Source of the DNA: JAMXLO01 sp041487355
GTDB taxonomy: Bacteria; Pseudomonadota; Alphaproteobacteria; Acetobacterales; Acetobacteraceae
Length of the DNA: 59,650 bases
Assembly: GCA_041487355.1 (NCBI GenBank)
Contig: JBGPND010000008.1
Location: 1 to 59,650, forward strand
Direction: 5' to 3'
In this document: positions 16,635-23,984 of the stretch, piece after piece
How the letters are laid out: the number at the start of each line of letters is the position of its first letter
Numbering within the stretch: the first letter of the stretch is position 1
Position numbers and translations under genes: made by a program
Notes under the pieces: model-generated
The model's input: only the letters and a program-made list of their open reading frames with translations
What the model was told of the DNA's origin: nothing
Database searches by the model: none

Positions 16635-17516
16635 TCATGGCCGGGCTTGACGAGAAGACGGCCGCGTCCGCCGCAGCATATCCAGCAGGATGGCATGGAA
16701 CTGCTCCGGCGCCTCATACGCCACCCAGTGCCCGGCACCCGGGATCATGCGCACGTCGGCATTCGGCCGCATCGCGCGCAATGCCGCGACACGCTCAGGC
16801 GCACGCGGATTGGCCGGAGCATCGCGCTCGCCCCAGATGCCGTTCACCGGCACATGCACCTGCGCAAGCGCCCGCTGCAACGCGCCGCTGCGCGACAGCA
16901 TGGGCGTCTTCAGCCGCGAATGCCGCGTGTTCCACTCCTGAATTGTCAGCGCCAGATCATCGATCTTCGCCGGATCGGCGATCATCAGCCGGTTCAGATT
17001 GGTGCGATGCGCCGCGACGCGCTCCTCGCCCGCAAGGTGCCGCACCTTCATCAGCTCCACCGCACTGCCTGACGGACCCACGCCGCTCGAACCAATGATC
17101 GTCACCGAGCGCACCCGCGCGCCGTGGATCGCCGCGACACAGCTCGCCATCGTGCCGCCGAAGGAGAATCCCGCAACGTCGTAGTGCGCGTCCACGCCGA
17201 TCACGATGTCGATGCCATGCGCCACGATCTCCGCAACCTGCGTCGCATCGTCGCCATCCGGCGGGAAAGCGGATTCGCCGAGCCCCGGCAGGTCCGGCAC
17301 CAGCAACCGGTATTCCTGCGACAGCACATCGATGTTGTGCGCCCAATGCCGCCATGATCCCGCGCCACCGTGGAACAGCACCAGCACCGGCGCGCCGCTG
17401 TCGCCCCAGCTCCGCCACACCATGGTGCCGTCGCCGCACGGCGTCTCGGTGCGTTGCGCGGCATGCTCCAGCCGGTCGAGGAATACCGCCGGCCCAACCT
17501 CCATTCGATCGTTCAT
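16635..17516 (-). CDS. Alpha/beta-fold hydrolase
   Basis: The product of about 293 residues has the alpha/beta hydrolase core: the oxyanion segment VLFHGGAGSWRHW, VPDLPGLGESAFP, the nucleophile elbow GFSFGG (Ser nucleophile), and the final His in MIPGAGHWVAYEAPEQF. It could hydrolyse an ester, a thioester or a ring-cleavage product. I set the start at MNDRMEVG because the upstream sequence reads as non-coding. The last codons (SSRQARP and the TGA) come from a half copy of the CGTCATGGCCGGG repeat. It lies between the double CoA-transferase gene and a Liv-type importer, all on one strand. Confidence 0.88.
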   Translation of the reverse strand: MNDRMEVGPAVFLDRLEHAAQRTETPCGDGTMVWRSWGDSGAPVLVLFHGGAGSWRHWAHNIDVLSQEYRLLVPDLPGLGESAFPPDGDDATQVAEIVAHGIDIVIGVDAHYDVAGFSFGGTMASCVAAIHGARVRSVTIIGSSGVGPSGSAVELMKVRHLAGEERVAAHRTNLNRLMIADPAKIDDLALTIQEWNTRHSRLKTPMLSRSGALQRALAQVHVPVNGIWGERDAPANPRAPERVAALRAMRPNADVRMIPGAGHWVAYEAPEQFHAILLDMLRRTRPSSRQARP

Positions 17517-17527
17517 CGTGTTCTCAT

Positions 17528-18223
17528 CTACAAATATTCGTCCGCCAGCGCGAGTTCGCGGATCTCCGCCACGCTGCCGCTGCGCCGCACCTCGCCACCG
17601 CGCATCACATAGCCGCGCGTCGCCAATCGCAAGGCTGGGCGAGCCATCTGCTCCGTCATCAGCACCGTGGTTCCACGACCCTTGAGCTGCATGATTGCAT
17701 CGCTGATCTGGCTGATCCAGACCGGCGCCAGGCCGAGGAACGGTTCGTCCAGCAGCAGCAGGCGTGGAAACGACGCCATCGCCCGCGCCAGTGCAACGAT
17801 CTGCTGCTGCCCGCCGCTCAACTGGCCGGCCGGCTGCCGTGCCCGTTCCGCCAGCAGCGGGAATACCGAACACAGCCAATCCAACGCCTCGCGCTGTCGC
17901 TGCCGGCCAAGGCCGAAGGCACCCGACAGCACGTTGTCGGTGACGGAGAGCGACGCAAACACGCGACGGCCTTCCGGCGAAAACCCGATGCCGAGGCGAG
18001 CGCGCCGCTCGCAGGCAATGCCGCCGATATCCTTGCCATCCAGCACGATCCGCCCCGCGAAGGCGGGCACCAGCCCGATGATGGCGTTGATCGTCGAGGA
18101 TTTACCGGCGCCGTTGGCACCGACCAGCAGCACCGTCTCGCCCTCCGGCACGTCCAGCGAAACACCGCGCAGCGCGGCAATCCCGCCATAGCGCACCTGC
18201 AGGTTTTCGATTGCCAGCAGCAT
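17528..18223 (-). CDS. livF: Branched-chain/amide ABC importer ATPase, LivF type
   Basis: This ATP-binding subunit of about 231 residues has Walker A (GANGAGKSS), the Q-loop region, the signature LSGGQQQ, Walker B with LLLLDEPFLGLAP and an H-loop near VLMTEQ. The FSPEGRRVFASLSV segment is typical of LivF. It powers uptake through the adjacent LivH and LivM permeases. Its ATG shares one base with the livG stop (TGATG), so translation is coupled. The cluster order livH-livM-livG-livF is standard, with the binding-protein gene upstream. Confidence 0.93.
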   Translation of the reverse strand: MLLAIENLQVRYGGIAALRGVSLDVPEGETVLLVGANGAGKSSTINAIIGLVPAFAGRIVLDGKDIGGIACERRARLGIGFSPEGRRVFASLSVTDNVLSGAFGLGRQRQREALDWLCSVFPLLAERARQPAGQLSGGQQQIVALARAMASFPRLLLLDEPFLGLAPVWISQISDAIMQLKGRGTTVLMTEQMARPALRLATRGYVMRGGEVRRSGSVAEIRELALADEYL

Positions 18224-18951
18224 CACGCGGCGTCCTCGTCGCCGGTGCCAAGATAGGCCGATATCACGTCGGGCCGCGCCAGCACCTCCGCCGGCGTTCC
18301 TTCCGCCAGGACATTGCCGGCATCGAGCACGAGAATACGCGGGCACAGCCGGCGGATCAGATCCATGTCGTGTTCGACGATCAGCACGCTACAGCCACCG
18401 CTGGTCCGCGCATGCGCGACGAACGTGTCGATCCGGCTGCGCTCACCCCGCTCCAGCCCCGCGGCCGGTTCGTCGAGCAGTAGCACCTGCGGCCGCGTGG
18501 CAAACGCCATGAGCAGGCCAAGCATTTTCTGCAGTCCATAAGGCAGCTTGTCGCTCTGTTCGTCCAGCCGTTCGGCCAGTTCGAAATCATGCAGCATCTG
18601 CTGCAGCCCAGACGCGTCGCCGCGGCCGCCAAAGCGGACCGCGCGGGCAATGTTCTCGCGCACCGAGACGCTGCGGAACGTGTTGGTCTGCTGGAAGCTG
18701 CGCGCCACTCCCAAGCGGCTGAGCGCGTGCGAAGGTCGCCCCGTCACGTCCCTGCCGCCCAGCAGCACGCGTCCCGCCGATGGTGCGAGGCGTCCGGCGA
18801 TCACGTTGATCAGCGTGGTCTTGCCGGCGCCGTTCGGGCCGATGACTCCGAGCAGGTCGCCTGGCGCCAGGCCGAAACTCACATCATGGAAGACGCGCAG
18901 TCCGCCGAACCGCTTGGCCAGCTTCTCGACGCGGAGTTCATCGCCTTCCAC
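18223..18951 (-). CDS. livG: Branched-chain/amide ABC importer ATPase, LivG type
   Basis: The 242-residue ATPase has Walker A GPNGAGKTT, the LivG-typical GVARSFQQTNTF, a degenerate signature region (LPYGLQKMLGLLMA where LSYGQ is usual), Walker B LLLDEPAAGL and the C-terminal switch VLIVEHDMDLI. The start is GTG at 18951, two bases after the livM stop. Its distance and orientation make it part of the livH-M-G-F unit. The solute may be a branched-chain amino acid, an amide or an aromatic acid, and the sequence does not decide. Confidence 0.92.
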   Translation of the reverse strand: MEGDELRVEKLAKRFGGLRVFHDVSFGLAPGDLLGVIGPNGAGKTTLINVIAGRLAPSAGRVLLGGRDVTGRPSHALSRLGVARSFQQTNTFRSVSVRENIARAVRFGGRGDASGLQQMLHDFELAERLDEQSDKLPYGLQKMLGLLMAFATRPQVLLLDEPAAGLERGERSRIDTFVAHARTSGGCSVLIVEHDMDLIRRLCPRILVLDAGNVLAEGTPAEVLARPDVISAYLGTGDEDAA

Positions 18952-18952
18952 G

Positions 18953-19945
18953 TCAGGCTGCCCGCCTTATGCGGCGCAGCAGTGTCACCACGGTGCCGAC
19001 GATGCCGCCGCGCGCGGCCAGCACAACGACAAGGATCAGCACGCCGTAGAGGCCCTGCGCGTATTGCCCATGCGTGCCAAACAAATTCGTAGCCCAAACA
19101 AGCACCGTGCTGCCGACGATCGGTCCCAGGATGGAGACGCGACCACCGACAATCGTATAGGCGATGAAGTCCACCGCGGTGATCGAATCGAACGAACTGG
19201 GATGCGCTGTCAGCAGCATGTTGACCAGCGAAAAGCCGGCCAATCCCGCGATGCCCGCCGCGACGACGAAGCCCAGCGCCTTGTAGCGCCAGACCACCAG
19301 TCCCAGGCTTTGCGCGAGGATCTCGTTTTCCTCGATCGCGGCGAAGTGCTGGCGGAAGAAGCGCGTCAACAGTGCGGTGATCAACGTCGCGAGCAAGGCC
19401 AGGAAGCAGGCGAACAGCAGGACGGCACGGTTGCTGGCCAGTTCCATCCCGAGCAGGGTCACCGGGGGGATGCCGGCGATGCCGTTCGATCCGCCGGTGA
19501 GGCCGGGGGTCTCGAACAGCAGAAGCTGCATGATCTGCGACAGCACGAAGGTGACCAGCACGAAATAGGTGCCGCGCAGCCGCAGCACCAGCGCGCCGAG
19601 CGGCACCGCCACGAGCGCCGGCAAAGCAAAGCTCGCGGCTGTCAGCAGGAACCCATCGGTGATGTCGTACTGGCCGGCGATCGCCACCGTGTAGCCGCCG
19701 ATCGCCATGAAAGTCGGGGTGGCGAAACTCAGCAGGTTCATCCGTAGCATGATCCAGACGCTGAGTGCGGCGACCACGCCGACCAGGATCTGGTTCAATA
19801 CCGAATAGACCAGCACGCTTCGGGTCAGCAGGGGAATTGCGAAGCTGGCAGCGAAGATCAGCAGAGCCGCGATTTCCGCCGCACCAAGCAGCGGTCCCTG
19901 ACGCGCCAGCCCGGCCGACTGGCGCACGTCACGTGCGACGTCCAC
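18953..19945 (-). CDS. livM: Branched-chain/amide ABC importer permease, LivM type
   Basis: The 330-residue integral membrane protein has about ten hydrophobic helices. The LivM hallmarks are MNLLSFATPTFMAIGGYTVA near the N-terminal third, LRLRGTYFVLVTF, and a C-terminal ITAVDFIAYTIVGGRVSILGP segment that forms the EAA coupling loop. It pairs with LivH to form the channel. The start is GTG, three bases after the livH stop, so the two are co-translated. Confidence 0.92.
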   Translation of the reverse strand: MDVARDVRQSAGLARQGPLLGAAEIAALLIFAASFAIPLLTRSVLVYSVLNQILVGVVAALSVWIMLRMNLLSFATPTFMAIGGYTVAIAGQYDITDGFLLTAASFALPALVAVPLGALVLRLRGTYFVLVTFVLSQIMQLLLFETPGLTGGSNGIAGIPPVTLLGMELASNRAVLLFACFLALLATLITALLTRFFRQHFAAIEENEILAQSLGLVVWRYKALGFVVAAGIAGLAGFSLVNMLLTAHPSSFDSITAVDFIAYTIVGGRVSILGPIVGSTVLVWATNLFGTHGQYAQGLYGVLILVVVLAARGGIVGTVVTLLRRIRRAA

Positions 19946-19948
19946 GCC

Positions 19949-20815
19949 TCAGGCGCCCCGAATTTCGCGGCCCAGCAGGCCGGTCGGGCGGAACACCAGC
20001 AGCAGCAGCACGAGCACGAACAGCACCAGTGCGCCGATCGAACCGCCGAAATAGACGCTGGAATAGGCTTCGACGATGCCGACGATGAAAGCGGCGAGCG
20101 CCGCACCGCCCAGGCTGCCGAGCCCGCCGAGGATCACGGTGAGAAACGACGTCGCCAAGACCGGATCGCCGACACCCGGCGACAGCGCCAGGATCGGTGT
20201 GACAAGGGCGCCGGTCAGTCCGGCGAGGCCGGTTGCCAGGGCGAACGCAAGTGGAAACAGCAGCCGTGGCCGCAGGCCTTGCGCCATCGCGACTGCCCGG
20301 TCATCCGCCAATGCCCGCAAGGCGCGGCCGAGATCGGTCCGGAACAACACGAGGTAGAGTGCGACAATTGCCGTACTGCAGACCGCCAACACGATCAGGT
20401 TCTCGAGCGGCACATAGATCGGTCCGGCATGCACGGCACCGGTGACCGGGAACTCGAACTGCATCGACAGCGGGCCGAACACCGTCAGCACGCCGGTCGA
20501 GATCACCAGATACAGCCCAAGCGTCAACATCAGCGTCGCCAGGTGGTCGTCCACCAGACGCTCGAGCATGAACAACTCGAACAGGTAGCCAAGCGCCGCG
20601 GTGGCCAGCACCGCGACCAGCACGGCCAGCGGATAGGGCAACCCCAGGCCGCTGACACAGGCATACGCGACGTAGCCGCCCAGCATGTAGAACCCGCCAT
20701 GGGCGAAATTCACCACGCCGAGAATGCCGAAGATCAGCGTGAACCCAAGTGCCAGCAACGCATATTGCGCACCCAGGCTCACGCCGATGATCGCGGCTTG
20801 AAGGAATTCCTGCAC
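19949..20815 (-). CDS. livH: Branched-chain/amide ABC importer permease, LivH type
   Basis: The 288-residue integral membrane protein has the LivH pattern: GVSLGAQYALLALGFTLIFG, then GVVNFAHGGFYMLGGYV and a C-terminal coupling loop (FLTVILGGLGSLGGAALAAF). It starts with GTG at 20815, 24 bases after the binding-protein stop, and is the first permease of the leftward liv cluster. Together with LivM it forms the inner-membrane pore for the ligand delivered by the binding protein encoded upstream. Confidence 0.92.
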   Translation of the reverse strand: MQEFLQAAIIGVSLGAQYALLALGFTLIFGILGVVNFAHGGFYMLGGYVAYACVSGLGLPYPLAVLVAVLATAALGYLFELFMLERLVDDHLATLMLTLGLYLVISTGVLTVFGPLSMQFEFPVTGAVHAGPIYVPLENLIVLAVCSTAIVALYLVLFRTDLGRALRALADDRAVAMAQGLRPRLLFPLAFALATGLAGLTGALVTPILALSPGVGDPVLATSFLTVILGGLGSLGGAALAAFIVGIVEAYSSVYFGGSIGALVLFVLVLLLLVFRPTGLLGREIRGA

Positions 20816-20839
20816 GAGGTTCGGCTGCCGGCGTGATGG

Positions 20840-22009
20840 CTACATCACCGGCTCGACCTTCTTCACACCGAGATTTTTGCCGTCCTTGATGATGCCGACG
20901 CCGAACGGGAAGAACAGCTCCTGGTTGATGCTGAAAGCTTTCTGCCCGGACCAGATGCCTTTGCCCATGTTCGGGTCCTCGACCGGCAGCTTGCGCAGCA
21001 CTTCGGCAACCTTTTGCACGTCGTCGATCGTTCCGGCCATCGAGATCGCCTTCAGCGTCAGGCGCGCGGCGGGCAGATCGGCCCAGAACGAGGTGCCGCC
21101 GACCGGCTCCTTGCCGACAAGCTTCCTGTACAGGTCGTCGATCGCCCGCACCTTGGGATCTTCCGTCGGCACCGTTTCGAACCAGTAGAAGTTCTTCACC
21201 ACGTCGAGGCCGCCGGCGACCCGCAGGATCTCGTCCGTGCCGGGACCGCCGAGCCGGCCGATGGGCCCTCCGAAGCCGGCCAGGCGAAGCTGCTTGATGA
21301 TCACGCCGGCATCGCCCGGCGGCGAGGATGCGGTATCCACCACGTCCGGATGCAAGGCCAGCACGCGCGTGATGATGGGCGCGAAATTCGTCGTGCCGCG
21401 CTGGTAGTATTCCTCGGTGGTGGTGACGCCGTTGTCGCGATAGGCGGCGGCGTCGACGCTGACGATATCGGTGCCGCCCTGGTCGTTCGGCGCAATCAGC
21501 GCGACCGACTTCATCGGAAATGTCTGCTTCGCCGTCTTGATCAGCGTATCCGCCCAGGCGCTGGGACCAGGCGCGATATGGAACATCAGCGGGTATTTCG
21601 CTTCCAGTGCGTTCTTGGCGTAGCTCGCGTTCCAGGCGAGTTGCCCGTTGCGTGCCGCAACCGGCTTGATGCCGGTGTTCTCCGGCGAACCGACCGGACC
21701 GATGATGAATTTGATATCCTGGCTGGCGAGACCATTCGATCCCGCGGCGGCGCCATCGGCGGTATATTTGCTATCATATGAGATAATGGTGACATGACAT
21801 TTCTTGTCGCCGACCTGCAGCCCGCCCTGAGCGTTGACCTCGGCCGCCGCGAGCGTCGCCGCTGCCTCCATTCCCAGGCCCCACTGCGCCGCGCCACCCG
21901 ACATCGGCCCCATCGCGCCGAGCTTCAGCTCACAGCCGCCCTGCGCATAAGCCGCTCCGCCGCCGAGCGCGAACGCCGCGGCGGCGAACACCAGGCATCG
22001 TGATTTCAT
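20840..22009 (-). CDS. Liv-type ABC transporter periplasmic binding protein
   Basis: The 389-residue product begins with a Sec signal peptide (MKSRCLVFAAAAFALGGGAA, cleavage after AYAQ). It continues with the LivK/AmiC-like type I fold: KLGAMGPMSGGAAQWG and the hinge region FIIGPVGSPENTG. It binds the solute imported by the livH-M-G-F products downstream. The gene is the first of the leftward block. A 125-base gap separates it from the rightward metallophosphoesterase gene, so both promoters must lie there. The gap contains the palindrome CTTGCCGGCAAG at 22060-22071. Confidence 0.92.
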   Translation of the reverse strand: MKSRCLVFAAAAFALGGGAAYAQGGCELKLGAMGPMSGGAAQWGLGMEAAATLAAAEVNAQGGLQVGDKKCHVTIISYDSKYTADGAAAGSNGLASQDIKFIIGPVGSPENTGIKPVAARNGQLAWNASYAKNALEAKYPLMFHIAPGPSAWADTLIKTAKQTFPMKSVALIAPNDQGGTDIVSVDAAAYRDNGVTTTEEYYQRGTTNFAPIITRVLALHPDVVDTASSPPGDAGVIIKQLRLAGFGGPIGRLGGPGTDEILRVAGGLDVVKNFYWFETVPTEDPKVRAIDDLYRKLVGKEPVGGTSFWADLPAARLTLKAISMAGTIDDVQKVAEVLRKLPVEDPNMGKGIWSGQKAFSINQELFFPFGVGIIKDGKNLGVKKVEPVM

Positions 22010-22134
22010 GGATATGTCTCTCCCGAAAGGTCTGTTCGCCGCATCGACGGCATGCTTGTCTTGCCGGCAAGCTAGTGACGCCGCGGCGACATCGTCAAGG
22101 CCACGCGAGGGACTGAACGGAACGATACAAAGCC

Positions 22135-22956
22135 ATGACGATCGTGTTTATCGGCGACATCCATCAGCAATGGAACAAGGTCGAGAGCGGACTGGCTTCC
22201 TTGGACGTCGTGGCCGTCCCCGGACTTGATCCGGGGATCAAGCCGGCCATCATGCCGCAAGCTGCCATCCTGCTCGGCGACATCCAGTGCGACAAACCGC
22301 TGGACGAGCTGGCGGCGCCACTGCTCGATCGCGGCATCGACGTGCACTGGATCTTCGGCAACCACGACAATGACGGCGGGCCGGAGATGTGGGCCAACCT
22401 CGTCGAGCCGCAACGCAATCCACGCACCACGCAAGGCGCGCTGCACGGAAGGGTTGTGGAGATCGCCGGCGTGCGCATCGCCGGCCTCGGCGGCACGTTC
22501 CGCCCGCGCATCTGGGAACCGCCGGATCCGCCCCGCCTGCATCGCCGCAAGCAGTTGCCGGAAGACCTGGCGGGCCTCGGCGCCGGCTGGCGCGAGGAGC
22601 ACATCGCCGCACTGGTCCATTCGCTCGGCGCCACGGCAATCTGGCCGGAGGACTACGAATACCTGGCAAGCCAGCGCGCCGACATCCTGGTGACGCACGA
22701 GGCCCCGCGCAGCCACCCCGCCGGCAATGCGGCACTGGACGCACTGGCGCGCGCCATGGGTGCCAGCCTGATCGTCCATGGCCATCACCACGTGTCCTAC
22801 CGCGCCGTGGCGCACGATGGGCTGCGCGCAATGGGCGTCGCGGCCGCCTGGGGCGCCAATATCGACGGCGAACCGCTATGGTCCGGCGAAGCGCCGCGCC
22901 ATCTCGGGCAGCTCATCGCAGGATGGTCGCTTGAGGCGGAGGCGGTGAACCGGTAA
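22135..22956 (+). CDS. Calcineurin-like metallophosphoesterase with a repeat-encoded insertion
   Basis: The 273-residue product has the metallophosphoesterase motifs in order: IVFIGDIHQQWNK (GDxH), LLGDIQ (GDxx), FGNHDND (GNHD), VTHEAPRSH, and the final VHGHHH (GHxH). It would hydrolyse a phosphomonoester or diester with a two-metal site. The substrate is unknown. About 15 residues (VVAVPGLDPGIKPAI) between the first two motifs are encoded by a palindromic repeat and break an otherwise normal spacing; the frame is kept. It precedes the second liv cluster on the same strand. Confidence 0.87.
   Translation: MTIVFIGDIHQQWNKVESGLASLDVVAVPGLDPGIKPAIMPQAAILLGDIQCDKPLDELAAPLLDRGIDVHWIFGNHDNDGGPEMWANLVEPQRNPRTTQGALHGRVVEIAGVRIAGLGGTFRPRIWEPPDPPRLHRRKQLPEDLAGLGAGWREEHIAALVHSLGATAIWPEDYEYLASQRADILVTHEAPRSHPAGNAALDALARAMGASLIVHGHHHVSYRAVAHDGLRAMGVAAAWGANIDGEPLWSGEAPRHLGQLIAGWSLEAEAVNR
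22207..22251. repeat. Intragenic palindromic repeat in the metallophosphoesterase gene
   Basis: The hairpin CCCCGGACTTGATCCGGGG (about 22218-22236) is flanked by GTGGCCG and CGGCCATCATG, which themselves resemble the arms of the 31-base CGTCATGGCC element found at 22970 and 35067. The insert is 45 bases long, keeps the frame, and adds a Pro/Gly-rich segment. Confidence 0.75.
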
Positions 22957-22969
22957 GACACCTCTCAAC

Positions 22970-23000
22970 CGTCATGGCCGGCCTTGTGCCGGCCATGACG
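22970..23000. repeat. 31-base palindrome, family D, copy 1
   Basis: Perfect 13-base arms CGTCATGGCCGGC and GCCGGCCATGACG surround a 5-base loop. It lies between the metallophosphoesterase and the second livH gene. An ATG inside it is in frame with livH but is repeat sequence, not the real start. A second full copy is at 35067-35097, and a half copy at 16633-16651 ends the hydrolase gene. Confidence 0.9.
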
Positions 23001-23027
23001 ATAAGAACTGGGAGGCATACAAGCCAA

Positions 23028-23984
23028 GTGGACGCTGAAGTCCTGGTCGAAAACGTCCTGAACGCGCTCACCGCGGGCGTCACCATCGGCTGCGTCTACG
23101 GCCTGATGTGCATCGGCCTCGGGCTGATCTTCGGCATCATGCGCATCGTCAACTTTGCCCAGGGCGAGCTGCTGATGCTTGGCATGTATGCCAGCCTCTA
23201 CCTGGTGACTGGCGGCGGCGTGCTGGCCTTCCTCGGCCCCTATTTCGGTCCGTTCATCGGTGCGCTGTGCGCCGGGCCGATCGTGTTCGCCGGCGGCGCA
23301 GTGCTGCACAAGTTCCTGATCTCCCGCGTCTCCGGCCTGCGCACCGCCGGCAGCCTCGACGATGGCCATTTCGGCCAGCTCATCATCACCCTCGGCATCT
23401 CGCTCATCCTGCAGAACGGCGGGCTGATCCTGTTCGGCTCCTCGCCAGAAACGGTGCGCACCCCCCTCGCCTCCAGCGCCTTCGAGGTTGGCCCCATCAT
23501 CGGCGACGCCACCGTTTTCCTCAACAAGGCGCGCCTGATTGCCTCTGCCGTGGCGATCATCATCGCGATCACGCTCTATCTGGTGCTCGAATATACCCGC
23601 CTCGGCAAGTCGCTGCGCGCCGCGGCCGACAATCCGACGGCGGCAACCTACATGGGCATCGACGTCGATCGCACCTACCGCATCGCGTTCGCACTCGGCT
23701 GCGGCATCACCGCGATCGCCGGCGGCCTGATGGCGACCTACCTGTCGTTCGGTCCGTTCATCGGCCTCGACTACGTCATCATCATGTATTCCGGCGTCGT
23801 GCTGGGCGGCATGGGCAGCATCCTCGGTGCCTTCTGGGGCGGGCTGACCGTCGGCTTCGTGCAGCAGTGCTCCGCGCTTGTGCTGCCGCCGCAGTTGCAG
23901 AACGCCGCGATCTTCGTGGTCTTCCTGCTGATCGTCATGCTGCGCCCGCAAGGCCTGTTCGGCCGTTCGGCGGAACGCGCATGA
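23028..23984 (+). CDS. livH: Second Liv-type ABC importer permease, LivH type
   Basis: The membrane protein of about 318 residues has the LivH landmarks (GVTIGCVYGLMCIGLGLIFG, RIVNFAQGELLMLGMY) and a C-terminal coupling loop near VIIMYSGVVLGGMGSILGAF. I chose the GTG at 23028, preceded by GGGAGG at 23010-23015 with a rather long 12-base spacing. The longer ATG start at 22974 lies inside a palindromic repeat. Its stop overlaps the next ATG (ATGA), so it is translationally coupled to the LivM-LivG fusion gene. It belongs to a second importer distinct from the leftward one. Confidence 0.9.
   Translation: MDAEVLVENVLNALTAGVTIGCVYGLMCIGLGLIFGIMRIVNFAQGELLMLGMYASLYLVTGGGVLAFLGPYFGPFIGALCAGPIVFAGGAVLHKFLISRVSGLRTAGSLDDGHFGQLIITLGISLILQNGGLILFGSSPETVRTPLASSAFEVGPIIGDATVFLNKARLIASAVAIIIAITLYLVLEYTRLGKSLRAAADNPTAATYMGIDVDRTYRIAFALGCGITAIAGGLMATYLSFGPFIGLDYVIIMYSGVVLGGMGSILGAFWGGLTVGFVQQCSALVLPPQLQNAAIFVVFLLIVMLRPQGLFGRSAERA

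Noticed and set aside
22974..23027. An ATG at 22974 as the start of the second livH
   Set aside because: The added residues (MAGLVPAMT) are encoded by a 31-base palindrome and have no counterpart in LivH proteins; the GTG at 23028 has a ribosome-binding site.
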